This document shows, in pieces, positions 16,921 to 24,991 of a stretch of 64,000 bases of DNA (its first letter is position 1; each line of letters opens with the position of its first letter). The stretch covers positions 1 through 64,000 of the forward strand of contig JAGBSO010000022.1 in the NCBI GenBank assembly GCA_017631795.1. The letters run 5' to 3'. The notes under the pieces are model-generated. The model ran no database searches and had not been told where the DNA came from. It worked only from the letters and a program-made list of their open reading frames with translations. The translations under genes and the position numbers were made by a program. This stretch comes from Clostridia bacterium (GTDB lineage Bacteria > Bacillota > Clostridia > Oscillospirales > Acutalibacteraceae).

Positions 16921-17847
16921 TTATTTAATTCCTGCCAGATATTCTTCTGCAAAGAATGCAGCAACAGCTCCGTCCGCAACTGCAGTCACAATCTGACGCA
17001 AAGCCTTTGTCCGCACATCGCCGACTGCAAAAACTCCCGGTATATTTGTTTTTGTTGATTCATCTGCAGAAATATAACCGTCTTCCGTAAGCTCAAGTTT
17101 ATCTCTTACAAGCTCAGTTGCAGGAATTCTGCCGATGCTGATAAAAACACCGTCACATTCTGCAACTGAAACATCTTCTGTTACAAGATGTTTAACATTT
17201 ACGCCATTAATTTTATTGCCGTTATGCAGTAATTCTGTCACAACAGTATTCCAACGGAATTCAACATTTTCCGCATTCAGCAACGGTTCATGATAAATTT
17301 TCGTAGCTCTTAATGTATCACGTCTGTGAACAAGAATAACCTTTTTTGCAATCTTGCTCAGAAGCAACGCATCTGCTGCTGCAGAATTACCGCCGCCGAT
17401 GACAACAACAGTTTTATCTTTATAAAACATACCGTCACATGCGGCGCAGTAATTCACTCCCCTGCCGACAAATTCAGCTTCATGTTCAAGCCCGAGTTTT
17501 CTCGGATTTGCACCTGTTGCAAAAACAACAGTCTTTCCGTAATACACACCGTCACTAGTCGTGATTTCTTTTACATTACCGTCAAGTTCAACCGAAAAAA
17601 CATCTGCAAGTTCCGTTTTGACTCCGAAACGCTCAGCCTGAAGCTGCATATTTTCGCCCAATGTGAAGCCGTCAACACCATACACAAAACCGGGATAATT
17701 ATCTATCTGTTCTGTCAGAGCCATCTGACCGCCCGCAGAGAGTTTTTCAAGCACAACAACACTCATTCCTGCTCTTGCAGCATACAATGCTGCTGTATAT
17801 CCTCCGGGACCGCCGCCGATGACAATCATATCATATATCTGCTTCAC
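16921..17847 (-). CDS. trxB: Thioredoxin-disulfide reductase
   Basis: The enzyme transfers electrons from NADPH through FAD to thioredoxin. Motifs are the FAD loop GGGPGGYTAALYA, the redox-active pair in NYCAACDGMF (CxxC), the NAD(P) loop GGGNSAADA, HRRDTLRA, and the terminal FAD motif GVFAVGDVR. The 308-residue length is typical. I take the GTG at 17847 as start because AAGTAAGGTG sits just upstream and the protein then begins VKQIYDMIVIGGG; the longer frame to 17877 would overlap trxA. It follows trxA by about 10 nt, so the two form a thioredoxin operon. Confidence 0.95.
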   Translation of the reverse strand: MKQIYDMIVIGGGPGGYTAALYAARAGMSVVVLEKLSAGGQMALTEQIDNYPGFVYGVDGFTLGENMQLQAERFGVKTELADVFSVELDGNVKEITTSDGVYYGKTVVFATGANPRKLGLEHEAEFVGRGVNYCAACDGMFYKDKTVVVIGGGNSAAADALLLSKIAKKVILVHRRDTLRATKIYHEPLLNAENVEFRWNTVVTELLHNGNKINGVNVKHLVTEDVSVAECDGVFISIGRIPATELVRDKLELTEDGYISADESTKTNIPGVFAVGDVRTKALRQIVTAVADGAVAAFFAEEYLAGIK

Positions 17848-17857
17848 ATTGTTCACC

Positions 17858-18181
17858 TTACTTCCCGAGAGATTCATTTATAAATTCTTCGATTCTTGCC
17901 TTTGACTGCGGTGCAACGATTGATCCTGCAACCTTTCCGTTGTGATACAGCACAAGTGTCGGTATCACTTCAATTCTCTCCTGTTGAGCAAGGAACGGTT
18001 CATTGTCGATATTCACCTTTGCAACAACAATATTGTCTCCGAATTCTTCTGCAATTTTCTCATAAGCAGGACCGATTCTGCGGCAATATCCGCACCACGG
18101 TGCCCAGAAATCCACAAGCACGGGTTTATCTTCGTTTATAAGTTTCTGAAAATCCTGATAGTTTATATTTACTGATGCCAT
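17858..18181 (-). CDS. trxA: Thioredoxin with WCGYC active site
   Basis: A 107-residue thioredoxin with the normal fold landmarks: VLVDFWAPWC, KVNIDNEP, and the cis-Pro loop EVIPTLVLYHNGK. The active site reads WCGYC (C30, C33) instead of the standard WCGPC. The residue between the cysteines sets redox potential, so the Tyr should make it a somewhat different reductant from E. coli Trx1. The gene starts 19 nt after a GGAG-type ribosome site and precedes trxB in one operon, divergent from a Crp/Fnr regulator. Confidence 0.95.
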   Translation of the reverse strand: MASVNINYQDFQKLINEDKPVLVDFWAPWCGYCRRIGPAYEKIAEEFGDNIVVAKVNIDNEPFLAQQERIEVIPTLVLYHNGKVAGSIVAPQSKARIEEFINESLGK

Positions 18182-18216
18182 AATTACGGCTCCTTTCGTT
18201 TCTGTTTTGTGATTTT

Positions 18217-18257
18217 ATTATAACCCTTTTGCAGGATTTTTTCTGTGACTTTCTCAC
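18217..18257 (-). promoter_or_regulatory. trxAB promoter with Crp/Fnr-type palindrome
   Basis: On the minus strand TATAAT lies at 18217-18222 without a good -35 box. GTGA (18245-18248) and TCAC (18254-18257) form a palindrome with a 5-bp centre. Its centre (18251) is about 41 bp upstream of the expected start site, the classical class II activator position. The neighbouring regulator is the obvious candidate to bind it. Confidence 0.5.
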
Positions 18258-18263
18258 CAAAGG

Positions 18264-18292
18264 TTGAAGTTTCCTGTTTTTTTGTTTATAAT
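18264..18292 (+). promoter_or_regulatory. Promoter of the Crp/Fnr regulator gene
   Basis: TTGAAG (18264-18269) and TATAAT (18287-18292) are 17 bp apart, directly beside the palindrome at 18245-18257. Confidence 0.65.
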
Positions 18293-18324
18293 AAAGTATA
18301 AAGAATCATGAAAGGGGTATGTGT

Positions 18325-18984
18325 GTGGATTTTTCGTTATATCTTCCCTTCTGGAACAAGCTGACCGAAACACAGCAAAAACGGATTTCTGATGTTCTCG
18401 AATACAGACAGGTTGCAAAAGGCACCCGTATTCACGACAGCAGTTCGGAATGTCTGGGACTTATCATTGTTCATTCAGGGCAACTGCGCACATATATCTT
18501 ATCGGAAGACGGCAGAGAGATAACAATCAGCCGACTGTTTGAATATGATTCAAGTCTGCTGAGTGCATCATGTGTTATGCCTGATATGCAGTTCAACATA
18601 ATGATTGAAGCTGAAAAAGACAGCAGTTTCTGGTCTGTGCCTGCATGTCTTTTCAAGAATCTGACAGAAGAATCCCTTGCTGTTTCTCAGTATTCTCAGA
18701 ATCTTCTGAGCAACAATTTTTCTGAACTGATGTGGCTGATGGAACAGATAATGTGGAAAAGCATGGACAAACGCCTTGCTGAATTCCTGCTTGATGAAAT
18801 CAGGCTTGAAGAGTCAGACACACTGAAAATAACTCACGAAAAAATTGCAAACCATCTCGGCACGGCAAGAGAAGTTATCACAAGAATGCTGAAATATTTT
18901 CAGAGTGAAAACATGGTAAAACTGACACGTGGTGCTATTGAAATCACTGATAAAAAGAAATTAAATAAACTCGTTAATTCATAA
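18325..18984 (+). CDS. Crp/Fnr-family transcription regulator
   Basis: A ~219-residue regulator with an N-terminal cyclic-nucleotide-binding-type beta-barrel (about 1-120: VAKGTRIHDSSSECLGLIIVHSG, GREITISRLF) and a C-terminal winged helix whose recognition helix is in HLGTAREVITRMLKYF. There is no N-terminal cysteine cluster, so it is not a classical Fe-S FNR. The ligand is unknown. I prefer the GTG at 18325, 7 nt after AAAGGGG (18311-18317); the in-frame ATG at 18319 is only 1 nt from that site. It is divergent from trxAB and followed 18 nt later by the epimerase, so it may regulate one or both. Confidence 0.85.
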   Translation: MDFSLYLPFWNKLTETQQKRISDVLEYRQVAKGTRIHDSSSECLGLIIVHSGQLRTYILSEDGREITISRLFEYDSSLLSASCVMPDMQFNIMIEAEKDSSFWSVPACLFKNLTEESLAVSQYSQNLLSNNFSELMWLMEQIMWKSMDKRLAEFLLDEIRLEESDTLKITHEKIANHLGTAREVITRMLKYFQSENMVKLTRGAIEITDKKKLNKLVNS

Positions 18985-19002
18985 AAAAGGAATGGTAAAG
19001 TT

Positions 19003-19674
19003 ATGACAAAACAATTATCTGCTTCACTGATGTGCGCAGATCTTATGAATCTTCAGAAATCTGTTGATGAATTAAAAAAAGCAGGCATTGATTATTTACA
19101 TATCGACATCATGGACGGAAGTTTTGTTCCCAACATCACTCTCGGTTTTGATCTTATAAATGCAATAAAAGCAGTTACAGATATCCCCCTTGATATACAC
19201 ATGATGGTGAATGAACCTTCAAAGTTTTTTGACATGATGAAACTCGATGAAAATGATATCATATGTGTTCATTATGAATCTGATATTCACATACACAGAG
19301 TTCTTTCTCAGATAAAAGCAAAAGGATGCAAAGCAGGTCTTGCACTGAATCCGCAGACTCCCCTTGAATCCGTAAAATATCTGACAGATTATATTGACAT
19401 GTTGCTTGTTATGACAGTAAGCCCCGGTTTTGCAGGTCAGAAACTTTTTGCTGCTGCAGAAAGAAAAGTTGCAGATGCACGCAAACTTCTTGATGATGCG
19501 GGATTCGCTGATATGCCGATTGAAGTTGACGGAAACATCAGCATTGAAAACGGAAGAAAATTGAGTACCAGCGGAGCAGATATTTTTGTTCTCGGAACAA
19601 GCAGCCTTTTCTTAAAAGATAAAGAGCTGAGTCAGGCAGCTCAGGACGTCAGGAGTGCATTGAATGTTCAGTAA
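19003..19674 (+). CDS. Ribulose-phosphate 3-epimerase family protein
   Basis: A 223-residue TIM barrel that interconverts ketopentose or ketohexose phosphates at C3. Landmarks are SASLMCADL near the start, HIDIMDGSFVPN (His and Asp metal and acid/base residues), IHMMVNEP, LALNPQTP, VSPGFAGQK, EVDGNIS and LGTSSLF. The motifs fit Rpe or allulose-6-phosphate epimerase; the branch cannot be set from sequence alone. It overlaps the downstream ribokinase by 11 nt, which points to co-translation and to a pentose or rare-sugar route. Confidence 0.88.
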   Translation: MTKQLSASLMCADLMNLQKSVDELKKAGIDYLHIDIMDGSFVPNITLGFDLINAIKAVTDIPLDIHMMVNEPSKFFDMMKLDENDIICVHYESDIHIHRVLSQIKAKGCKAGLALNPQTPLESVKYLTDYIDMLLVMTVSPGFAGQKLFAAAERKVADARKLLDDAGFADMPIEVDGNISIENGRKLSTSGADIFVLGTSSLFLKDKELSQAAQDVRSALNVQ

Positions 19675-20581
19675 TTTTCATACTGCAGTTGTGGGCAGTA
19701 TCAATATGGATATGATACTCAGAATGAATAAAGTTCCCGATGCGGGAGAAAATCTGCTGGGCACATCATACGGATATGCAAACGGCGGAAAAGGTGCAAA
19801 TCAGGCTGTCGGTCTGGCACGTCTCGGTGCACCCACAAAACTTATAGGCAAAGTTGCTGACGATGAAAACGGCAGAAAACTTCTTAAAAATCTGCAGGGC
19901 AACAACATTGATATTTCGGGAGTTTCAACAAAAGGCTCACAGACAGGTCTTGCGGCAATTATTCTTGATGCAAACGGCAACAACAGAATTGTTGTATACG
20001 AAGGTGCAAATGCTGAAATTGATGCAGATGAAGCTGCATCACAGATCACAGATGACCTTGACTTGCTTCTTCTTCAATTTGAAACAAGCGAAGATGTTGT
20101 TATCAAATGTGTAAACACTGCCGTTTCAAAAGGAATAACCACTGTTGTGGACTGTGGTCCTGCCAAAGAATTCAATCTTGAAAATATGCAGGGTGCGACA
20201 ATCATTACTCCCAATGAAAGCGAAACGAAAGCATTGACAGGAATTTATCCCGACAGTGAAGAATCAATACTCGAAGCTTCTCAGATTCTTATGACAAGAA
20301 GCAAAGCTGAATACATTGTGTTAAAGCTCGGTTCGAGAGGTTGCTCTGTGTGGGACGGTAATAAACTGACACTTCTGCCCGCTTACAAGAGCAACGTTGT
20401 TGACACTACCGCTGCAGGTGACTGTTTTACGGCAGCAATGGCTCTTGAATATCTTCGCAGCGGTGATATTCTTTCAGCATGTGATATGGGCAACAAGGCA
20501 GGCAGTATATCTGTAAGCCGTATGGGTGCAGATGCATCAATGCCTGATGTTTCGGATATTCTGAATTTCAACAAAAATTAA
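19664..20581 (+). CDS. rbsK: PfkB-family ribokinase
   Basis: A 305-residue sugar kinase. The N-terminal signature ANGGKGANQAVGLARLG and C-terminal DTTAAGDCFTAA (anion hole and catalytic Asp) match ribokinases, which phosphorylate ribose at O5 using ATP. The substrate-binding GSINMDM start is also typical. AGGAG inside the end of the epimerase gene supports the ATG at 19664. Pairing with the epimerase suggests that one pentose or rare-sugar kinase and one epimerase feed the pentose phosphate pathway. Deoxyribose or another furanose is also possible. Confidence 0.88.
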   Translation: MFSNFHTAVVGSINMDMILRMNKVPDAGENLLGTSYGYANGGKGANQAVGLARLGAPTKLIGKVADDENGRKLLKNLQGNNIDISGVSTKGSQTGLAAIILDANGNNRIVVYEGANAEIDADEAASQITDDLDLLLLQFETSEDVVIKCVNTAVSKGITTVVDCGPAKEFNLENMQGATIITPNESETKALTGIYPDSEESILEASQILMTRSKAEYIVLKLGSRGCSVWDGNKLTLLPAYKSNVVDTTAAGDCFTAAMALEYLRSGDILSACDMGNKAGSISVSRMGADASMPDVSDILNFNKN

Positions 20582-20596
20582 AAAGGAGTAATAACA

Positions 20597-22258
20597 ATGA
20601 AAATCTTTTCACTTTTCATGTCTTTTATTATGACATTTTTCAGTTTTTATTTTTATGCATTCTTTGACCTGTTCAAAGGAATAAGCACCGCAGAAATTAC
20701 TGTTGACACATCAGAAACCGGAAACACAATTCCCAATGTTGTTGACAACATCAATATCTGGCATATGGGCAATTCTTTTTACAATGCTCAAAGAAACGAA
20801 AAATATGATGTTTTTGAATTTGTAAAATATGTTCAACTCATGCAGTGTACAGGCGGTACTGCAGACAGAGATCTTTTTGAAAATCCCGAAGACAGAACAA
20901 CTTTTACAGACTATAAATTTGATACACTTATCGAAAACTGCAGAGGTATTCTTAATATTGGTGCTAAACCACACCTGAAACTCGGCGGTGTGCCGATCAA
21001 ATTCACATCTGATTATGAGCTTGGCGGTTTTGATATGAATGTGTATCCGCCCGATGACTACAATGTATACTATGATTACATAAAAGCAATTGCACAGGCT
21101 CTTGTTGATGAATTCGGCATTGAAGAAGTCAGAACATGGCGTTTCGGATGCATGACCGAATATGAAAATGAAGCATGGTTCAAGGCTAAAAGCGGAGATC
21201 CCGAAGAAAGTGCCGAAGCATACTGTAAACTTTATGATTATACGGTTCAGGCTCTTATTGATGTTATCGGTAATGATGTTTTTGTCGGTGCTCACAGTAT
21301 GACAGTAACGGAAGGTCTCTGGGATGAGGAAATATTCATTCGTCATGTTGCAGAAGGAACAAACTATGCCAACGGCGGCAAAGGCACAAGAATATGTTTC
21401 CTGTCAGCTTCTTTTTACGACTCAAATCCCGGTAAATTCACAAAAGGCTATACTCTGCCCGAAACAATAGATTATATTAAAAGCACAGCCGAAAAATACG
21501 GACTTGACAATCTTATTTACGGAATCGACGAAGGCAGAATTCTCAGCGGAAATACAAGCGGTAAAGACAGCGATCAGCTTCTGAACAGAACAACCGGCTA
21601 CACATGGCAGGCTGCTTATGATGCAAGACTTTTTGCTCAGGCAATAAATTCAGGTGCTGATTATTTCTCATCATGGAACTTCCTTACAAACGGAAACTTT
21701 GACGGATATCCGACAATCAGTTATCATGTCGCAGAGAATCTTGCAAAATTTGAAGGCTTCAAGATTCTTTCAGCAGAACAGAAAGAACTGAAAACAGGTG
21801 TTAAAGTCGAAATAGGAAATCTTGTTGCTGTCGATGAAGAAACAGGCTTGATCCGTGCAATGGTTTACAATTTCAAAAATGATCCTGATTTCAGCAAAAA
21901 GGCTGATATAACAATCAACATTCCTGCAGAAGACGGTAAGAAATTCAGAGTAACACAGTATCTTATCAATGATGACTGTAATTTCTTCGATGAATGGCAG
22001 GAAGACAGAAAAACATATAACATCACAGATGATTGTTTCTCATGGTCACCCGATGATCCGTGTATTGACAATATTACAACATTGTCCGATCCCGAGGCAA
22101 TTGAAATTTATCAGACAAACCTCCGTGATAAATATGAAAAATGCGCTGAACTTTCACCTTCTGAGTATGAAGCAGTTGCAAGCGAAGGTGTTTTAAGTCT
22201 GAATATCATGCTTGATGCAAGCAATGTTGTTTTCTTTGAAATTGATGAAATAAAGTAA
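20597..22258 (+). CDS. Secreted or membrane-anchored GH39-like glycosidase
   Basis: A 553-residue protein with an N-terminal hydrophobic segment (residues 3-29, Phe-rich) that acts as a signal peptide or anchor. The rest looks like a (beta/alpha)8 retaining glycosidase of clan A: TWRFGCMTEYENEAWF near residue 175 places the putative acid/base Glu, and LIYGIDEGRIL near residue 310 the putative nucleophile Glu, followed by a beta-sandwich. GH39 (beta-xylosidase and related) is the closest match I can name. It starts 16 nt after ribokinase with a good AAAGGAG site and ends at a terminator, so it belongs to the same unit and may release the sugar used there. Confidence 0.65.
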   Translation: MKIFSLFMSFIMTFFSFYFYAFFDLFKGISTAEITVDTSETGNTIPNVVDNINIWHMGNSFYNAQRNEKYDVFEFVKYVQLMQCTGGTADRDLFENPEDRTTFTDYKFDTLIENCRGILNIGAKPHLKLGGVPIKFTSDYELGGFDMNVYPPDDYNVYYDYIKAIAQALVDEFGIEEVRTWRFGCMTEYENEAWFKAKSGDPEESAEAYCKLYDYTVQALIDVIGNDVFVGAHSMTVTEGLWDEEIFIRHVAEGTNYANGGKGTRICFLSASFYDSNPGKFTKGYTLPETIDYIKSTAEKYGLDNLIYGIDEGRILSGNTSGKDSDQLLNRTTGYTWQAAYDARLFAQAINSGADYFSSWNFLTNGNFDGYPTISYHVAENLAKFEGFKILSAEQKELKTGVKVEIGNLVAVDEETGLIRAMVYNFKNDPDFSKKADITINIPAEDGKKFRVTQYLINDDCNFFDEWQEDRKTYNITDDCFSWSPDDPCIDNITTLSDPEAIEIYQTNLRDKYEKCAELSPSEYEAVASEGVLSLNIMLDASNVVFFEIDEIK

Positions 22259-22264
22259 AAATGA

Positions 22265-22299
22265 ACTCCGTACAGTTTTATACTGCACGGAGTTTTTTT
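22265..22299. terminator. Intrinsic terminator
   Basis: ACTCCGT (22265-22271) and ACGGAGT (22287-22293) form a stem followed by TTTTTTT, at the end of the GH39-like gene and the convergent malic enzyme gene. Confidence 0.8.
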
Positions 22300-22307
22300 G
22301 TTTATAT

Positions 22308-23483
22308 TCAGATTCTTGCCACACCTGTTTTTCGTGCAGCATCTGCAACCGCATCTGCAACTGCTTTACCCACACGGGGGTCAAATGCCTTAGGAATGAT
22401 ATAATCGGCAGACAATTCATCATCGCTGATAAGACCTGCAATGGCATTTGCCGCTGCCATTTTCATTTCCTCATTGATTTCACTTGCACGCACATCAAAT
22501 GTGCCTCTGAAAATACCGGGGAATGCAAGCACATTGTTTATCTGATTCGGATAGTCAGAGCGTCCTGTTGAAATTACCTTTGCACCGCCGAGTTTTGCAT
22601 CATCAGGGAATATTTCAGGGTTGGGATTTGCACATGCAAAAATAATCGCATCACTGTTCATTGTTTTTACCATATCTGATGAAACAATACCCGGTGCTGA
22701 GAAACCTAAGAATACATCTGCACCGACCAAAGCATCGGCAAGTTTACCTGTGAGTTTTTCTCTGTTTGTGAGAGTTGCAAGGTGTGCCATATGTTCATGA
22801 GGAATATCTGCTGAGCCTTCGCACAGAATTCCGATTTTATCGCAGAGTGTGATATTTTTAAAACCCGCCGCAAGAAGAAGACGGCAGACAGATGAACCTG
22901 CAGCACCGATACCGTTTATAACAACTTTTGCCGTTTCTTTATCTTTGCCCACAAGTTTAAGTGCATTTGTAAGACCTGCAAGAACAATAACAGCAGTACC
23001 GTGCTGGTCATCGTGGAATACTGGAATATCGCATTTTTCTTTGAGTTTCTGTTCGATTTCAAAACATCTGGGTGCAGAAATATCTTCAAGATTTATTCCG
23101 CCGAAACTGCCTGAAATATTATAGACAGTCTGAACGAATTCATCCACATCCTTTGTTTTCACACAAAGAGGGAAAGCATCAACACCACCGAAAGACTTGA
23201 ACAGAACACATTTGCCTTCCATAACAGGCATACCTGCTTCAGGACCGATATCACCAAGCCCCAGCACTGCACTTCCGTCTGTTATAACAGCACAAAGATT
23301 GTGTCTTCTTGTCAGCTCATAGCTTTTATTTACATCTTCTTTTATTGCAAGACAAGGCTCGGCAACACCGGGTGTATATGCAAGGGATAAATCATCCTTT
23401 GTTTCAACAGGCACTGTTGCCACAACTTCTATTTTGCCTTTCCATTCGCCGTGAAGACGAAGTGATTCTTTTGCGTAATCCAT
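22308..23483 (-). CDS. Malic enzyme (oxaloacetate-decarboxylating malate dehydrogenase)
   Basis: Converts malate to pyruvate and CO2 with reduction of NAD(P)+. The 391-residue short bacterial form is seen with AYTPGVAEP, the strongly conserved ITDGSAVLGLGDIGPEAGMPVMEGK region (residues 70-94), FHDDQHGTA (metal site), the Rossmann loop GIGAAGSSV and FACANPNPE. It lies 10 nt after fumarase on the same strand, so fumarate to malate to pyruvate interconversion is encoded together. The cofactor preference is not certain from sequence. Confidence 0.93.
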   Translation of the reverse strand: MDYAKESLRLHGEWKGKIEVVATVPVETKDDLSLAYTPGVAEPCLAIKEDVNKSYELTRRHNLCAVITDGSAVLGLGDIGPEAGMPVMEGKCVLFKSFGGVDAFPLCVKTKDVDEFVQTVYNISGSFGGINLEDISAPRCFEIEQKLKEKCDIPVFHDDQHGTAVIVLAGLTNALKLVGKDKETAKVVINGIGAAGSSVCRLLLAAGFKNITLCDKIGILCEGSADIPHEHMAHLATLTNREKLTGKLADALVGADVFLGFSAPGIVSSDMVKTMNSDAIIFACANPNPEIFPDDAKLGGAKVISTGRSDYPNQINNVLAFPGIFRGTFDVRASEINEEMKMAAANAIAGLISDDELSADYIIPKAFDPRVGKAVADAVADAARKTGVARI

Positions 23484-23493
23484 AATTTACTCC

Positions 23494-24858
23494 TTAAACC
23501 ATTTTTGCAGGGTCAACTGCTTCATCATATTCTTCTTCACTCAGGATTCCCTGCCCTACAACGGATTCTCTGAGTGTGATTCCGTTCTTATGTGCATATT
23601 TTGCAGCTTCTGCCGCCTTGTCATAACCGATTTTCGGAGTAAGACAAGTAACAAGCATAAGTGAACGGTCAAGATATTCTTTCATTTTATCTTCATTTAC
23701 GGTGATACCGCAAACACAATTATCAGCAAATGAATTCATAACATCAGAAAGCAGATTTACAGACTGAATGAAGTTATAAGCACACACAGGCATAAAAACA
23801 TTGAGTTCAAAATTGCCCTGAGAAGCAGCCATTCCGACTGCAACATCATTACCCATGACCTGCACAGCAACCATTGTGACAGCTTCACACTGAGTGGGAT
23901 TGACTTTGCCGGGCATGATTGAGCTTCCCGGTTCATTTTCGGGAATATTCAATTCTCCGAGACCACAACGGGGACCTGCTGCAAGCCAGCGTATGTCATT
24001 AGCAATCTTCATAAGATTTGCTGCAAGTGATTTAAGTGCTCCGTGTGCAAAAACAAACGCTTCTTTACCTGTCAACGCACGGAATTTATTTTCATCGGGA
24101 ATGAACAATGTATCAAGAAGTACTGTAAGCTCCTGACAGACATTTTTGTCAAATCCTTCGGGAGCATTGAGTCCCGTACCGACTGCAGTACCGCCGATTG
24201 CAAGTTTTCTGAGTTTTTCAAGAGACAGAACAATCATATCTCTTGAATTTTCAAGAAGTCCTCGCCATCCGCTGACTTCCTGCGAAAATTTCACGGGAGT
24301 TGCATCCTGCAGATGTGTTCTGCCGATTTTTATAATATCGGAATATTCATTTTCAAGCTTTATAAAAGCACTTATCAGTTTATCTGCCGCAGGTAAAAGA
24401 CTTTTCTCTATGGCACACAAAGCTGCAATATTCATGGCTGTGGGGAATGTGTCATTTGAGCTCTGACAGGCATTGACATCATCATTGGGATGAAGAATTT
24501 TTTTACCTGCTTTCTGATTTCCCCTGTTTGCAATCACTTCATTGACATTCATATTTGTCTGAGTGCCGCTTCCTGTCTGAAAAACAGACAATGGAAAATT
24601 ATCGCTTAATTCACCGCTGAGAATCTCATCACAGACGGCATCAATAAGATTTGCTTTTTCTTCCCGAATTCTGCCTGATTTGCCGTTTACACGTGCACAG
24701 GCTTTTTTAAGGGATGCAAATGCAGAAATAATCTCCTTTGGCATTTTTACATCGCCGATTCTGAAATTCTGCAGACTGCGCTGAGTCTGAGCACCCCATA
24801 AACTGTCCGCAGGCACCATGATTTCACCCATGATGTCTTTTTCAATTCTGAAATCCAT
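23494..24858 (-). CDS. fumC: Class II fumarate hydratase
   Basis: Interconverts fumarate and malate without an iron-sulfur cluster. The 454-residue length is typical. Family motifs are TGSGTQTNMNVNEVIANR, HPNDDVNACQSSND, IGRTHLQDATPVKFSQE and the signature GSSIMPGKVNP (with its catalytic Ser loop). It is the first gene of the fumC - malic enzyme unit. Because it is an oxygen-stable class II enzyme, its presence in a presumed anaerobe is mildly notable. Confidence 0.95.
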   Translation of the reverse strand: MDFRIEKDIMGEIMVPADSLWGAQTQRSLQNFRIGDVKMPKEIISAFASLKKACARVNGKSGRIREEKANLIDAVCDEILSGELSDNFPLSVFQTGSGTQTNMNVNEVIANRGNQKAGKKILHPNDDVNACQSSNDTFPTAMNIAALCAIEKSLLPAADKLISAFIKLENEYSDIIKIGRTHLQDATPVKFSQEVSGWRGLLENSRDMIVLSLEKLRKLAIGGTAVGTGLNAPEGFDKNVCQELTVLLDTLFIPDENKFRALTGKEAFVFAHGALKSLAANLMKIANDIRWLAAGPRCGLGELNIPENEPGSSIMPGKVNPTQCEAVTMVAVQVMGNDVAVGMAASQGNFELNVFMPVCAYNFIQSVNLLSDVMNSFADNCVCGITVNEDKMKEYLDRSLMLVTCLTPKIGYDKAAEAAKYAHKNGITLRESVVGQGILSEEEYDEAVDPAKMV

Positions 24859-24954
24859 ATTTTACACCTCAATCATATATGACATTATACTCTATTGAAA
24901 GATAGTATGCAAGTATATTTATCCTGTTTTTGATTCTGACAAACACACCCGTAT

Positions 24955-24985
24955 AAAAACCTCCTGCGTCAGCAGGAGGTTTTTA
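24955..24985 (-). terminator. Terminator after the SDR-oxidoreductase unit
   Basis: AAAAACCTCCTGC and GCAGGAGGTTTTT form a stem with a GTCA loop, separating this unit from fumC. Confidence 0.85.
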
Positions 24986-24991
24986 CTGTGT

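Noticed and set aside
16921-17877. trxB start at 17877 overlapping trxA by 20 bp
   Set aside because: The overlap would add a poorly conserved tail; the GTG at 17847 has the ribosome site and gives the normal reductase N-terminus.
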